Position numbers and translations under genes: made by a program. Below the pieces are notes generated by a model. It had not been told where the DNA came from. It did no database searches and was given only the letters and a program-made list of their open reading frames with translations. From NCBI RefSeq assembly GCF_003011965.1, contig NZ_PXWG01000020.1:1-64000 (forward strand): a DNA stretch of 64,000 bases. The letters run 5' to 3'. Below are positions 34,959-46,828 of this stretch, one piece after another. The stretch's first letter is position 1. The number at the start of each line of letters is the position of its first letter. The DNA is from Streptosporangium nondiastaticum. Lineage in GTDB: Bacteria; Actinomycetota; Actinomycetes; Streptomycetales; Streptomycetaceae.

Positions 34959-35521
34959 GCGCCACCGGGGTCGGCCCGGCCGACCAGAAGCTGCGTGACC
35001 TGCTGCTCGCGCACATCCACGATGTGCCCGACTACCCCAAGCCGGGCGTGATGTTCAAGGACATCACCCCGCTGCTCGCCGACGCCACGGCGTTCGCCGC
35101 CCTGACCGGCGCCCTGGCGGAGGCGTGCGAGCGCCACGGCGCCACCAAGGTCGTCGGCCTGGAGGCCCGGGGCTTCATCCTCGGCGCCCCGGCCGCCGTC
35201 CGCGCCGGGCTCGGCTTCGTGCCCGTGCGCAAGGCGGGCAAGCTCCCCGGAGCCACGCTGGCCCAGGCGTACGAGCTGGAGTACGGCACGGCGGAGATCG
35301 AGATGCACGCCGATGCGGTGGGCCCGGGCGACCGCGTCCTCGTCATCGACGACGTGCTGGCCACGGGCGGCACCGCCGAGGCCTCGGTCCGGCTGATCCG
35401 CCGGGCCGGCGCCGAGGTGGCCGGCGTCGTCGTGCTCATGGAGCTCGGCTTCCTGCCCGGCCGCGAGCGGCTCTCCGGTGCCCTCGAAGACGCGCCGCTG
35501 GAGGCGCTGATCACCGTCTGA
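34955..35521 (+). CDS. apt: Adenine phosphoribosyltransferase
   Basis: 188-aa purine-salvage enzyme converting adenine and PRPP to AMP. The family opening IHDVPDYPKPGVMFKDITPLL and the PRPP loop VLVIDDVLATGGTAEA (about residues 126-141) are present. ATG overlaps the secF stop. It directly precedes relA, a conserved actinobacterial arrangement, but a strong terminator follows. Confidence 0.96.
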   Translation: MSATGVGPADQKLRDLLLAHIHDVPDYPKPGVMFKDITPLLADATAFAALTGALAEACERHGATKVVGLEARGFILGAPAAVRAGLGFVPVRKAGKLPGATLAQAYELEYGTAEIEMHADAVGPGDRVLVIDDVLATGGTAEASVRLIRRAGAEVAGVVVLMELGFLPGRERLSGALEDAPLEALITV

Positions 35522-35548
35522 CCTGCCACGATGGAGCAGGCCTGACAT

Positions 35549-35588
35549 GCGAAGCGGCCCCCGGGGAAGACCCCGGGGGCCGCTTCGC
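35549..35588 (+). terminator. Terminator of yajC-secDF-apt operon
   Basis: Perfect 18-bp stem (35549-35566 with 35571-35588) with AAGA loop, followed by GTTCT. Confidence 0.9.
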
Positions 35589-35692
35589 GTTCTGGTGAGC
35601 AGAGCCGGGTGCGCGGCGACCCCGCCGCCCGGGCTCGATACCATGGTTGTCCGGACCTGATCGGGGGGCCGGACCCCGCATGAGGAGTGCTC

Positions 35693-38209
<2,517 letters not shown>

Positions 38210-38216
38210 GCATCCG

Positions 38217-38264
38217 CATATGAGTAAGGGGCTCCGGCAATAGCCGGAGCCCCTTACTCATATG
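38217..38264. terminator. Bidirectional terminator relA / DUF349 gene
   Basis: Perfect 22-bp stem (38217-38238 with 38243-38264), loop AATA, placed between converging genes. Confidence 0.9.
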
Positions 38265-38269
38265 GCCGT

Positions 38270-39499
38270 TCAGCCGCCGAACTCCTCCAGGCCCTTCAGA
38301 GCCTGGTCCAGAAGGGCCCTACGCCCCTCCAGCTCCTGCGAGAGCTTGTTCGCCTTGGCGTCGTTGCCCGCGGCACGCGCCTTGTCGACCTGCTCCTGCA
38401 GCTTGTCGACGGCCGCCTGCAGCTGGCCGGTCAGCCCCGCCGCACGGGCCCGCGCCTCCGGGTTCGTACGCCGCCACTCGGCCTCCTCGGCCTCCTGGAT
38501 GGCGCGCTCTACCGCGTGCATCCGGCCCTCGATCTTCGGGCGGGCGTCGCGCGGGACGTGGCCGATGGCCTCCCAGCGCTCGTTGATCGAGCGGAACGCG
38601 GCGCGGGCGGCCTTCAGGTCGGTGACGGGCAGCAGCTTCTCGGCCTCGGCCGCGAGCTCCTCCTTGTGCGTCAGGTTGACCTGCTGCTCGGCGTCGCGCT
38701 CGGCGAACACCTCGCTGCGCGCCTGGAAGAAGACGTCCTGCGCACCGCGGAAGCGGCCCCACAGCTCGTCCTCCGCCTCGCGCTGCGCGCGGCCGACGGC
38801 CTTCCACTCGGCCATCAGGTCGCGGTAGCGCGCGGCCGTCGGGCCCCAGTCGGTGGACCCGGAGAGCGCCTCGGCCTCGGCGACCAGCTTCTCCTTGGCC
38901 TTGCGGGCGTCCTCGCGCTGGGCGTCGAGGGCGGCGAAGTGCGCCTTGCGCCGCTTGGAGAACGCCGAGCGGGCGTGCGAGAAGCGGTGCCACAGCTCGT
39001 CGTCGGCCTTGCGGTCCAGCCGCGGCAGGCCCTTCCAGGTGTCGACGAGGGCGCGCAGCCGCTCCCCGGCGGCCCGCCACTGCTCGCTCGCCGCCAGCTC
39101 CTCGGCCTCGGCGACCAGCGCCTCCTTGGCCGTGCGCGCCTCGTCGGCCTGCTTGGCCTTCGCCGCCTTGCGCTCCTCGCGGCGCGCCTCGACCGTCGCG
39201 ACGAGCTTGTCGAGCCGGGTCCGCAGCGCGTCGAGGTCACCGACGGCGTGGTGCTCGTCGACCTGCGTGCGCAGGTGGTCGATCGCGATCATCGCGTCCT
39301 TGGCCGACAGGTCGGTGGTCGTGACCCGCTTCTCGAGGAGGCCGATCTCGACGACCAGGCCCTCGTACTTGCGCTCGAAGTAAGCGAGGGCCTCCTCGGG
39401 AGACCCGGCCTGCCACGATCCGACGACCTGCTCACCGTCGGCAGTACGCACGTACACGGTCCCCGTCTCGTCGACGCGGCCCCATGGGTCGCTGCTCAC
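38270..39499 (-). CDS. DUF349 repeat protein
   Basis: 409-aa soluble, almost entirely helical protein. After a short beta N-terminus (DPWGRVDETGTVYVRT), repeated 70-residue helical units appear, each with a W-x-x-h...DELWxRF core (residues about 150-215, 220-290, 295-350). These are DUF349 repeats. The remainder is coiled coil (LTGQLQAAVDKLQEQVDKARAAG). Function unproven. GTG at 39499 with GAGGAG 5 nt upstream; the frame extends 16 codons further to 39547 without a better site. Confidence 0.88.
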   Translation of the reverse strand: MSSDPWGRVDETGTVYVRTADGEQVVGSWQAGSPEEALAYFERKYEGLVVEIGLLEKRVTTTDLSAKDAMIAIDHLRTQVDEHHAVGDLDALRTRLDKLVATVEARREERKAAKAKQADEARTAKEALVAEAEELAASEQWRAAGERLRALVDTWKGLPRLDRKADDELWHRFSHARSAFSKRRKAHFAALDAQREDARKAKEKLVAEAEALSGSTDWGPTAARYRDLMAEWKAVGRAQREAEDELWGRFRGAQDVFFQARSEVFAERDAEQQVNLTHKEELAAEAEKLLPVTDLKAARAAFRSINERWEAIGHVPRDARPKIEGRMHAVERAIQEAEEAEWRRTNPEARARAAGLTGQLQAAVDKLQEQVDKARAAGNDAKANKLSQELEGRRALLDQALKGLEEFGG

Positions 39500-39765
39500 A
39501 GCGCCTCCTCCACATGATGCCGGGGCCGGCGTGCGGCCCTCGCGCATCGTCCACAGTTGTTCCGGGCAGGGCCGCGCCCTGGCCGGTCCGACGGCTTGAT
39601 CATCGTCTTGATCATTCGGGTGCGGGTAGCCGCCGGATCAGGCACCCTACACAACGCCAACATAGGCGACCGGCGCCCTGGCTGTCCGTATCCCGCGCGA
39701 CCGAAATTTCGCTGAGCGGGCAACAACCGGGCGCCGGAGGCCTGATCGGAGCGGTGCGCCCGGCG

Positions 39766-40587
39766 TCAGGACTTGGCGACCGTCGCCTTGTCGATGACCA
39801 CCGTCGCGTTCGGGGCGCCGTCGCCGGCTCCCGAGCCCTCGCCCGCATCGGCGATCTTCTTGAGCGTCTTCATGCCCTCGGCGCCGATCGTGCCGAAGGG
39901 CGTGTACGTCGGCGGCAGCGGGCTGTCCTGGTAGACGAGGAAGAACTGGCTGCCGCCGGTGTGCGGCTGGCCGGTGTTGGCCATCGCGATCGTGCCGGCG
40001 GGGTAGACGTTCCCCTTGAGCCTGGAGTCCTTGAGGTTCTCGTCGGGCAGGGTGTAGCCCGGGCCGCCGTTGCCCATGCCCTTGGGGTCGCCGCACTGCA
40101 GGACGTAGATCCCGGAGGTGGTCAGGCGGTGGCACTTGGTGTGGTCGAAGTAGCCCTCGCCGGCCAGGAAGTTGAAGGAGTTGACCGTGTGCGGGGCGTT
40201 CGCCGCGTCGAGCTTGACGTCGATCGTGCCGCACGTCGTCTTCAAGTCCATGGCGTAGGCCGCGGACTTGTCGATGCCCATCTCCGGCTCCGACTTCCAC
40301 GTCTTCGCCGCGGGGGAGCCCGGGGCGGGCTTGGCGCACGGGTCGGGACCCTTGGACGGTGCCTTGGAGGTCTCGGGGGCCGCGGCGTCGGTCGTGTCCT
40401 TCTTGTCGTCGCCGGACAGCGCTCCCGTGGCGTACGCGGTCACGCCCGCGGCGAGCACCACCGCGAGGGCCGCGGCGATCACCGCGTTCCGCCGCCGGGC
40501 CTTGCGCCGGGCCTCCTCGCGGCGCTGCTGCTGCCGCTCGAACTTCTCCCGGGCGAGCTGCCGCCGCCGCTGCTCGTTACTGACCAC
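39766..40587 (-). CDS. Membrane-anchored cyclophilin-type peptidyl-prolyl isomerase
   Basis: 273-aa protein. A basic coiled N-terminus (RRRQLAREKFERQQQRREEARRKARRR), one span (NAVIAAALAVVLAAGVTAYATG) and a Ser/Pro linker lead to an external cyclophilin domain (about 105-273), with CHRL carrying the catalytic arginine, GTIAMAN and GGSQFFLVY. The position of the usual cyclosporin-contacting Trp is not Trp. Conserved next to the MBL/hisS genes in actinobacteria (Rv2582-like). GTG at 40587 with GAGGAG 7 nt upstream. The 266-bp gap 39500-39765 holds no gene. Confidence 0.92.
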   Translation of the reverse strand: MVSNEQRRRQLAREKFERQQQRREEARRKARRRNAVIAAALAVVLAAGVTAYATGALSGDDKKDTTDAAAPETSKAPSKGPDPCAKPAPGSPAAKTWKSEPEMGIDKSAAYAMDLKTTCGTIDVKLDAANAPHTVNSFNFLAGEGYFDHTKCHRLTTSGIYVLQCGDPKGMGNGGPGYTLPDENLKDSRLKGNVYPAGTIAMANTGQPHTGGSQFFLVYQDSPLPPTYTPFGTIGAEGMKTLKKIADAGEGSGAGDGAPNATVVIDKATVAKS

Positions 40588-40773
40588 CGGGTCTACTCCT
40601 CATACCGACTTGTCCATGTCATGAGCCCTGTGTTGCTGGTGTGCCCGTACCGTATACGGGTTCGCGGCCGCGGAGGTGCCGCCGGTAGGCTCTTGTTCGC
40701 AGCCGGTGATCCCCGAGGGGCGTCGCGGCCGCACCGCTGATGAAATTCTGCTGGTCGATCATTAAGGACGAAT

Positions 40774-41496
40774 GTGCTGATTGCCGGGTTCCCCGCCGGG
40801 GCCTGGGGGACCAACTGCTATCTGGTCGCCCCTGCCGCGGGCGAGGAGTGCGTGATCATCGACCCGGGCCACCAGGCGGCCCCCGGGGTCGAGGAGGCGC
40901 TCAGGAAGCATCGGCTCAAGCCCGTCGCCGTCGTCCTCACCCACGGCCACATCGACCACGTCGCCTCGGTCGTCCCGGTGTGCGGCGCCCACGACGTCCC
41001 GGCCTGGATCCACCCCGCCGACCGCTACATGATGAGCGACCCGGAGAAGGCCCTCGGCCGCTCCATCGGGCAGCAGCTCATGGGCGAGCTGACCGTCGGG
41101 GAGCCGGACGACGTCAGGGAGCTGACCGACGGCTCCCGCCTCGACCTCGCGGGGCTGGAGTTCACCGTCGCGCACGCGCCCGGCCATACCAAGGGGTCGG
41201 TGACCTTCAGGATGCCCGAGACCTTCGACGTCCCGTCGGTGTTCTTCTCGGGCGACCTGCTGTTCGCCGGCTCCATCGGACGCACCGACCTGCCGGGCGG
41301 TGATCACGCCGAGATGCTCCGGTCGCTGGCACGCGTGTGCCTGCCCCTGGACGACTCGACCGTGGTCCTCTCCGGCCACGGCCCCCAGACCAGCATCGGC
41401 CGCGAGCGCGCCACCAACCCGTACCTGCGGGAAGTGGCGGACACGCTGCGCGGCTCCGGAGGCGGCCCTACCGCCGCTCCGCGAAGAGGAATGTGA
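40774..41496 (+). CDS. Metallo-beta-lactamase fold hydrolase (glyoxalase II-like)
   Basis: 240-aa MBL-fold enzyme with the metal motif THGHIDH (about residues 56-62), then [27 protein letters not shown] and VLSGHGPQT. It belongs to the YcbL/glyoxalase II group; in a mycothiol-producing organism the thioester substrate is unknown. GTG at 40774 with AAGGA 5 nt upstream. Probably cotranscribed with hisS, 10 bp downstream. Confidence 0.9.
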   Translation: MLIAGFPAGAWGTNCYLVAPAAGEECVIIDPGHQAAPGVEEALRKHRLKPVAVVLTHGHIDHVASVVPVCGAHDVPAWIHPADRYMMSDPEKALGRSIGQQLMGELTVGEPDDVRELTDGSRLDLAGLEFTVAHAPGHTKGSVTFRMPETFDVPSVFFSGDLLFAGSIGRTDLPGGDHAEMLRSLARVCLPLDDSTVVLSGHGPQTSIGRERATNPYLREVADTLRGSGGGPTAAPRRGM

Positions 41497-41506
41497 CGAT
41501 TTTCCC

Positions 41507-42769
41507 GTGAGTACGTTCAAGGCCCCCAAGGGCACCTACGACCTCAAGCCCCCCACCTCCGCCGTCTACCTCGCGGTCCGCGAGGCCATCGCCGCCCCGC
41601 TCAAGCGGGCCGGCTACGGCTACGTCGAGACCCCCGGCTTCGAGCAGGTCGAGCTGTTCTCCCGCGGCGTCGGCGAGTCGACCGACATCGTGACCAAGGA
41701 GATGTACACCCTCACCACGCGCGGCGGCGACCAGCTCGCCCTGCGCCCCGAGGGCACCGCCTCCGTGCTGCGCGCCGCGCTGGAGGGCAACCTCCACAAG
41801 GACGGCAACCTGCCCGTCAAGCTCTGGTACTCCGGCTCGTACTACCGCTACGAGCGCCCGCAGAAGGGCCGCTACCGCCACTTCTCGCAGGTCGGCGCGG
41901 AGGCCATCGGCGCCGAGGACCCGGCGCTGGACGCCGAGCTGATCATCCTGGCCGTCGACGCGTACAAGTCGCTGGGCCTGCGGAACTTCCGCCTGCTGCT
42001 GAACTCCCTCGGCGACAAGGAGTGCCGCCCGGTCTACCGTGCCGCCCTGCAGGACTTCCTGCGCGGCCTGGACCTGGACGAGGACACCCGCCGCCGCATC
42101 GAGATCAACCCGCTGCGCGTCCTGGACGACAAGCGCGAGGACGTCCAGAAGCAGCTCGTCGGCGCCCCGCTCTTCCGCGACCACCTGTGCGAGGCCTGCA
42201 AGGCCTACCACGGGCAGGTGCGCGAGCTGCTGACCGCGGCGGGCGTCGAGTTCGAGGACGACCCCAAGCTGGTGCGCGGCCTCGACTACTACACCCGCAC
42301 CACCTTCGAGTTCGTCCACGACGGCCTCGGCTCGCAGTCCGCGGTCGGCGGCGGCGGTCGCTACGACGGCCTGTCCGAGATGATCGGCGGCCCCGCGCTG
42401 CCGTCCGTCGGCTGGGCGCTCGGCGTCGACCGCACGGTCCTCGCGCTGGAGGCCGAGGGCATCGCGCTCGACCTGCCCTCGCCGACCGAGGTCTACGCGG
42501 TCCCGCTGGGCGAGGAGGCCCGCAAGGTCCTCTTCGGCCTGGTCACCGAGCTGCGCCGCAGCGGCGTCGCCACCGACTTCGCGTACGGCGGCAAGGGCCT
42601 GAAGAACGCGATGAAGTCGGCCAACCGCTCCGGCGCCCGCTTCGCGGTCATCGCCGGCGAGCGCGACCTGGCCGAGGGCAACGTGCAGCTCAAGGACCTG
42701 GAGAGCGGCGAGCAGAAGGCCGTGGCCCTCGCCGACGTCGTGGGTGAAGTCCTGGCCAAGCAGGGCTGA
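41507..42769 (+). CDS. hisS: Histidyl-tRNA synthetase
   Basis: 420-aa class II synthetase. [13 protein letters not shown] opens the family; motif 2 is [22 protein letters not shown], the histidine A box is [15 protein letters not shown], and GGGGRYDGL and motif 3 ([12 protein letters not shown]) follow, with a C-terminal anticodon-binding domain. GTG at 41507 gives the standard N-terminus; GAGGA is 16 nt upstream, rather far, so start efficiency may depend on coupling to the MBL gene. Confidence 0.96.
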   Translation: MSTFKAPKGTYDLKPPTSAVYLAVREAIAAPLKRAGYGYVETPGFEQVELFSRGVGESTDIVTKEMYTLTTRGGDQLALRPEGTASVLRAALEGNLHKDGNLPVKLWYSGSYYRYERPQKGRYRHFSQVGAEAIGAEDPALDAELIILAVDAYKSLGLRNFRLLLNSLGDKECRPVYRAALQDFLRGLDLDEDTRRRIEINPLRVLDDKREDVQKQLVGAPLFRDHLCEACKAYHGQVRELLTAAGVEFEDDPKLVRGLDYYTRTTFEFVHDGLGSQSAVGGGGRYDGLSEMIGGPALPSVGWALGVDRTVLALEAEGIALDLPSPTEVYAVPLGEEARKVLFGLVTELRRSGVATDFAYGGKGLKNAMKSANRSGARFAVIAGERDLAEGNVQLKDLESGEQKAVALADVVGEVLAKQG

Positions 42770-42828
42770 TTGCCACTCTCCTGGTGCAGAATGGGCGCCA
42801 GGGACCGACTGATGGGATCAACGCCGCC

Positions 42829-43491
42829 ATGACCACTTCGGCACTGGACCGCTCCGACACCGACGGCGACGAGCGGGACGGCCCCGCGACCGGCGCCATG
42901 GGCGGCAGCCGCGCCTTCGCGCTGCTGCTGGTCATCACCGGTGCGCTGGGGCTGCTCGCCGCGTGGGTCATCACGATCGACAAGAACAAGATCCTTGAGG
43001 CCAAGGCGGTCGGGAAGACCTTCACCCCCGGGTGCAGCCTCAACCCGATCGTCTCCTGCGGCAACATCATGGAGAGCGAGCAGGCCCACGCCTTCGGGTT
43101 CCCGAACCCGATGCTGGGGCTCGTCTGCTACGGCGCGATCATCGCGATCGGCCTGGCGCTGCTCTCGGGCGCCCGCTTCCCCCGCTGGTACTGGCTGGGC
43201 ATGCAGGCCGGCACCCTCTTCGGCGTCGGGTTCTGCACCTGGCTGCAGTACCAGTCGCTGTACGTCATCGGGTCGCTGTGCCTGTGGTGCTGCCTCGCCT
43301 GGGTCGCCACGATCTTCATGTTCTGCTACGTGACCGTGCAGAACGTCCGGCACCGCTTCATCCCGGTGCCGGACGGCGTGCGCCGCGTCCTGCTGGAGTT
43401 CCACTGGGTCGTGCCCGTCCTGTGGGTCGGCATCATCGGCATGCTGATCCTCACCCGCTGGTGGGACTTCTGGACGGGCGGCACCGCCTGA
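42829..43491 (+). CDS. Vitamin K epoxide reductase family protein
   Basis: 220-aa membrane protein with about five spans. The loop cysteines in [15 protein letters not shown] and the active-site CLWC (about residue 150) are the VKOR signature. Actinobacterial VKORs reoxidise extracytoplasmic DsbA-type proteins using menaquinone, so this is probably the disulfide-generating engine of the cell. ATG at 42829 is chosen over GTG at 42784 because the extra residues are not family-like; no strong ribosome binding site exists for either. Confidence 0.92.
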   Translation: MTTSALDRSDTDGDERDGPATGAMGGSRAFALLLVITGALGLLAAWVITIDKNKILEAKAVGKTFTPGCSLNPIVSCGNIMESEQAHAFGFPNPMLGLVCYGAIIAIGLALLSGARFPRWYWLGMQAGTLFGVGFCTWLQYQSLYVIGSLCLWCCLAWVATIFMFCYVTVQNVRHRFIPVPDGVRRVLLEFHWVVPVLWVGIIGMLILTRWWDFWTGGTA

Positions 43492-43549
43492 TCCCGCCCT
43501 CGCCGAACCTGGCTTGATCGACGCCGCCGGACCTCTCGGTCCGGCGGCG

Positions 43550-43572
43550 TTGTCAGTGGTGTGGCTTAGGGT
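43550..43572 (+). promoter_or_regulatory. PafBC-type DNA-damage promoter of rarA
   Basis: TTGTCAGTG (43550-43558), 8 bases, TAGGGT (43567-43572). Matches TTGTCRGTG-N8-TANNNT exactly and ends 7 nt before the GTG, implying a leaderless message. Confidence 0.8.
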
Positions 43573-43579
43573 TTCGGAC

Positions 43580-44938
43580 GTGGAGCCCGATCTGTTCACC
43601 GCCGCCGCAGAGGACCGCCAGGAGAAAGACCCGGCGAGCAGTCCCCTGGCCGTGCGCATGCGCCCCCGCACGCTCGACGAGGTCGTGGGGCAGGGGCACC
43701 TGCTCAAGCCCGGCAGCCCCCTGCGGAGGCTGGTGGGGGAGGGCAGCGGCGGCCCGGCCGGCCCCTCGTCGGTGATCCTCTGGGGTCCGCCCGGCATCGG
43801 CAAGACGACCCTCGCGTACGTCGTCAGCCAGGCCACCAACAAGCGTTTCGTGGAGCTCTCCGCGATCACCGCGGGCGTCAAGGAGGTGCGGGCCGTCATC
43901 GACGGAGCCCGCCGCGCCTCCGGGGGCTACGGCAAGGAGACGGTGCTCTTCCTCGACGAGATCCACCGCTTCAGCAAGGCCCAGCAGGACTCCCTCCTGC
44001 CCGCCGTGGAGAACCGCTGGGTCACCCTCATCGCGGCCACCACCGAGAACCCCTACTTCTCGATCATCTCCCCCCTGCTCTCCCGCTCCCTGCTGCTGAC
44101 GCTGCAGGCGCTCACCGACGAGGACCTGCGGGGGCTGCTGCACCGCGCCCTCACCGACGAGCGCGGGCTCGGCGGCGCGGTGACCCTGCCCGCGGACGCC
44201 GAGGCGCACCTGCTGCGGATCGCCGGCGGCGACGCCCGGCGCGCCCTCACCGCGCTGGAGGCGGGCGCCGGCTCGGCCATAGCCAAGGGCGAGGCCGAGA
44301 TCACCCTGGAGACGCTGGAGGAGTCCGTCGACCGTGCGGCCGTGAAGTACGACCGCGACGGCGACCAGCACTACGACGTCGCGAGCGCCCTGATCAAGTC
44401 GATCCGCGGCTCCGACGTGGACGCCACGCTGCACTATCTGGCCCGCATGATCGAGGCGGGCGAGGACCCGCGGTTCATCGCGCGACGGTTGATGATCTCC
44501 GCGAGCGAGGACATCGGCCTGGCCGACCCCACGGCCCTGCAGACGGCGGTCGCCGGTGCGCAGGCCGTCGCGCTGATCGGCTTCCCCGAGGCGCGGATCA
44601 CGCTGAGCCAGGTGGCGATCGCGCTGGCGCTGGCCCCGAAGTCCAACGCGGCCTACCTCGCGATCGACGCCGCGCTGGCCGACGTACGGGCGGGCCTCGC
44701 CGGCCCGGTGCCGCCGCACCTGCGGGACGGCCACTACAAGGGCGCGGAGAAGCTGGGGCACGCGCAGGGCTATGTGTATCCGCATGACGTGCCCGGCGGC
44801 ATCGCGGCCCAGCGGTATGCGCCGGAGACGGTTCACGGCAAGCAGTACTACGCGCCGACGCGGTACGGGGCGGAGGCCCGCTACGCGGACGTGGTGGAGC
44901 GCGTGCGCTCGCGCTTGCGCGGAGAGCAGGACGGCTGA
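43580..44938 (+). CDS. rarA: Replication-associated recombination protein RarA (MgsA)
   Basis: 452-aa AAA+ ATPase acting at stalled forks. [20 protein letters not shown], Walker [10 protein letters not shown] (about residue 76), Walker [16 protein letters not shown], sensor 1 [10 protein letters not shown], and the C-terminal tetramerisation region with [14 protein letters not shown] [13 protein letters not shown] are all present. GTG at 43580 is set by the damage promoter immediately upstream; the frame could extend to 43514 but would then precede the -10. Confidence 0.95.
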   Translation: MEPDLFTAAAEDRQEKDPASSPLAVRMRPRTLDEVVGQGHLLKPGSPLRRLVGEGSGGPAGPSSVILWGPPGIGKTTLAYVVSQATNKRFVELSAITAGVKEVRAVIDGARRASGGYGKETVLFLDEIHRFSKAQQDSLLPAVENRWVTLIAATTENPYFSIISPLLSRSLLLTLQALTDEDLRGLLHRALTDERGLGGAVTLPADAEAHLLRIAGGDARRALTALEAGAGSAIAKGEAEITLETLEESVDRAAVKYDRDGDQHYDVASALIKSIRGSDVDATLHYLARMIEAGEDPRFIARRLMISASEDIGLADPTALQTAVAGAQAVALIGFPEARITLSQVAIALALAPKSNAAYLAIDAALADVRAGLAGPVPPHLRDGHYKGAEKLGHAQGYVYPHDVPGGIAAQRYAPETVHGKQYYAPTRYGAEARYADVVERVRSRLRGEQDG

Positions 44939-44984
44939 GCGGGGCGTGGCACCGCCGGGCAGGTCCGTTCGGCGTCTCGCCGTT

Positions 44985-45027
44985 GCGGCGGATTCAAGGT
45001 GCATGCCCGGCACCTTGAATCCGCCGC
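44985..45027. terminator. Bidirectional terminator rarA / DUF2470 gene
   Basis: Perfect 18-bp stem (44985-45002 with 45010-45027), 7-nt loop. Confidence 0.85.
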
Positions 45028-45030
45028 CGC

Positions 45031-45071
45031 GGTGGGGGCTCCTCCCAGCGGTAGCTGGGGGAGTAACCACC
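45031..45071. repeat. Short palindromic intergenic element
   Basis: Imperfect palindrome: outer ggtgg/ccacc (45031-45035, 45067-45071) and inner CTCCTCCCAG/CTGGGGGAG around CGGTAG. From memory, CCCAGCGGTAGCTGGG-type sequences recur between genes in many Streptomyces genomes, so this is probably a dispersed REP-like element. Confidence 0.5.
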
Positions 45072-45107
45072 ACGTACGTGTCCGGCGGTGCCGAGACCTG
45101 CTCGCCG

Positions 45108-45953
45108 TCATTCAGCGGCGGCCTCGAAGAGCGTGTGCATCGCCCGGCGCAAGCCGGCCACGTCCCGGACCGGGTCCGGGAACTCGAACCGCGCGTCGAA
45201 GGACCGGTCCGCCGGCGACCCGCTGCCCGCACGGGTGAACCGCACCCGCAGCCCGAAGCGGTCCAGGGCCAGCGGCACCGCCCGGTCGCCCGCGCGGCGC
45301 ACGTCCTCGGCCGGCTCGCCGATGAGCGAGTACAGCCCGAGCATCTGGTCGCCGTGGCCCGAGTGCAGGTGCTGCAGCAGCTCGGCCTCGTGGGCGATGA
45401 GCGGGTCCGGCTGGGCCCGGGCGAAGTCCTCGGGCTCGACGTCCTCCGCGCCCCACAGGTCGTCCACGCTCGCCTCGCCGATCTCCAGGCGCACCATCAT
45501 GCGGCCGGGCTCGGTCACGCCGGGGACGCAGGTGATCCAGCCGGAGAGCCAGGCCCGGCCGCGGATGCGGCCGGGCACGGAGACGGGTGCCACGTCGGTG
45601 AGCTCCAGGACGGCGGACAGCTCGTCGTCCTGTGCGTGGGTCGCCGCACGCACGACGGGGCTGTCGGCGGGGAACACCAGGAAGACCTCGCCGTCGGGTC
45701 CGACGCTGCGCGCCTCGGGCATCAGCTGGTCGGGACGGGTGGCGGCGGCTCCGGGAACGAGCAGCACCGCGGAGCATGTACTCTGTACGAGAGTTCGTGT
45801 GCGCTCGGCTGCTGACGGCATCCGCGCGATTTCAAGTCCGCTGGGACGCGGCTGACCACGATCTGATCGGACCTCCGTCACGTCGGCGCCATCGAGAGTG
45901 CCGGTCTTCTGCGTGCTGTCCGTGATGTGACTGGTGTTCCCCGGGCGAGACAT
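45108..45953 (-). CDS. DUF2470 (HugZ-like) protein under probable iron control
   Basis: 281-aa protein. The middle (about residues 55-170) resembles a split-barrel flavin/heme-binding fold. The C-terminal 85 residues are a DUF2470 domain (LIAHEAELLQHLHSGHGDQM, then LDRFGLRVRF and ARFEFPDPVRDVAGLRRAM). Relatives with this domain pair are heme-degrading HugZ-type enzymes, so iron recovery from heme is the best guess. An iron box lies 15 bp upstream of the ATG at 45953, which has AAGGAG at 45959-45964. The first about 50 residues are unique and polar. Confidence 0.8.
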   Translation of the reverse strand: MSRPGNTSHITDSTQKTGTLDGADVTEVRSDRGQPRPSGLEIARMPSAAERTRTLVQSTCSAVLLVPGAAATRPDQLMPEARSVGPDGEVFLVFPADSPVVRAATHAQDDELSAVLELTDVAPVSVPGRIRGRAWLSGWITCVPGVTEPGRMMVRLEIGEASVDDLWGAEDVEPEDFARAQPDPLIAHEAELLQHLHSGHGDQMLGLYSLIGEPAEDVRRAGDRAVPLALDRFGLRVRFTRAGSGSPADRSFDARFEFPDPVRDVAGLRRAMHTLFEAAAE

Positions 45954-45967
45954 GCGATCTCCTTGAG

Positions 45968-45986
45968 TAAGGTAAGCCTAACCTAA
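45968..45986 (-). promoter_or_regulatory. Iron box (DmdR1/IdeR-type operator)
   Basis: On the minus strand TTAGGTTAGGCTTACCTTA, matching the actinobacterial iron box TTAGGTTAGGCTCACCTAA at 17 of 19 positions. It sits between the divergent DUF2470 gene and rpsD (24 bp before the rpsD GTG). Confidence 0.85.
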
Positions 45987-46009
45987 CCTATTTCGGAGGT
46001 CTGGAGAAC

Positions 46010-46624
46010 GTGCCTAACCAGTCGCGTCCCAAGGTCAAGAAGTCTCGTGCGCTCGGCATCGCGCTGACCCCGAAGGCTGTCAAGTACTTCGAGGCCCGCC
46101 CCTACCCGCCGGGTGAGCACGGCCGTGGCCGCAAGCAGAACAGCGACTACAAGGTCCGTCTGCTCGAGAAGCAGCGTCTGCGCGCCCAGTACGACATCAG
46201 CGAGCGCCAGATGGTCCGCGCCTACGACCGCGCCCGCAAGGCCGAGGGCAAGACCGGCGAGGCCCTGGTGGTCGAGCTCGAGCGCCGCCTCGACGCCCTC
46301 GTCCTGCGTTCGGGCATCGCCCGCACCATCTACCAGGCCCGTCAGATGGTCGTCCACGGCCACATCGAGGTCAACGGTGGCAAGGTCGACAAGCCGTCCT
46401 TCCGTGTCGCCCCGAACGACGTCGTGATGGTCCGCGAGCGCAGCCGCAGCAAGCCGCTGTTCGAGACCGCCCGCGCCGGTGGCTTCGCCGCCGAGGGTGA
46501 GACCCCGCGCTACCTGCAGGTCAACCTGGGCGCCCTGGCCTTCCGCCTGGACCGCCTGCCCAACCGCAAGGAAGTTCCGGTCATCTGCGACGAGCAGCTC
46601 GTCGTCGAGTACTACGCCCGCTAA
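46010..46624 (+). CDS. rpsD: 30S ribosomal protein S4
   Basis: 204-aa primary 16S rRNA-binding protein that nucleates assembly of the small subunit. The N-terminus (SRALGIALTPKAVKYFEARPYPPGEHG) lacks the four zinc cysteines, so this is a C-minus form. The S4 RNA-binding domain (LDALVLRSGIARTIYQARQMVVHGHIEVNG) is clear. It is outside the rpoA cluster, as usual in Streptomyces. GTG at 46010 with CGGAGG and CTGGAGA upstream. Confidence 0.97.
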   Translation: MPNQSRPKVKKSRALGIALTPKAVKYFEARPYPPGEHGRGRKQNSDYKVRLLEKQRLRAQYDISERQMVRAYDRARKAEGKTGEALVVELERRLDALVLRSGIARTIYQARQMVVHGHIEVNGGKVDKPSFRVAPNDVVMVRERSRSKPLFETARAGGFAAEGETPRYLQVNLGALAFRLDRLPNRKEVPVICDEQLVVEYYAR

Positions 46625-46828
46625 GACCGGCGTAGGAGACTCTCCTTCCGCCCAGCCCGTCGTTCCGTCGGCCCTCGTGGCCGCGGGCCGGCGGGCTGGC
46701 GCGTTTCCGGGCCCCGGAGCTCGCACATCCGTGCCGTACGGACCGGTAATGCGGTACGGGCGCGCAGGCCCGGCGCGATAAGGTCGGTATCCGAGCAGCA
46801 AGAGACCACAGCTAGGGAGCGGTGCAGC

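Noticed and set aside
38217..38264. Perfect 22-bp inverted repeat considered as a mobile-element end or attachment site
   Set aside because: It sits exactly between converging genes with a 4-nt loop, which fits a bidirectional terminator better.
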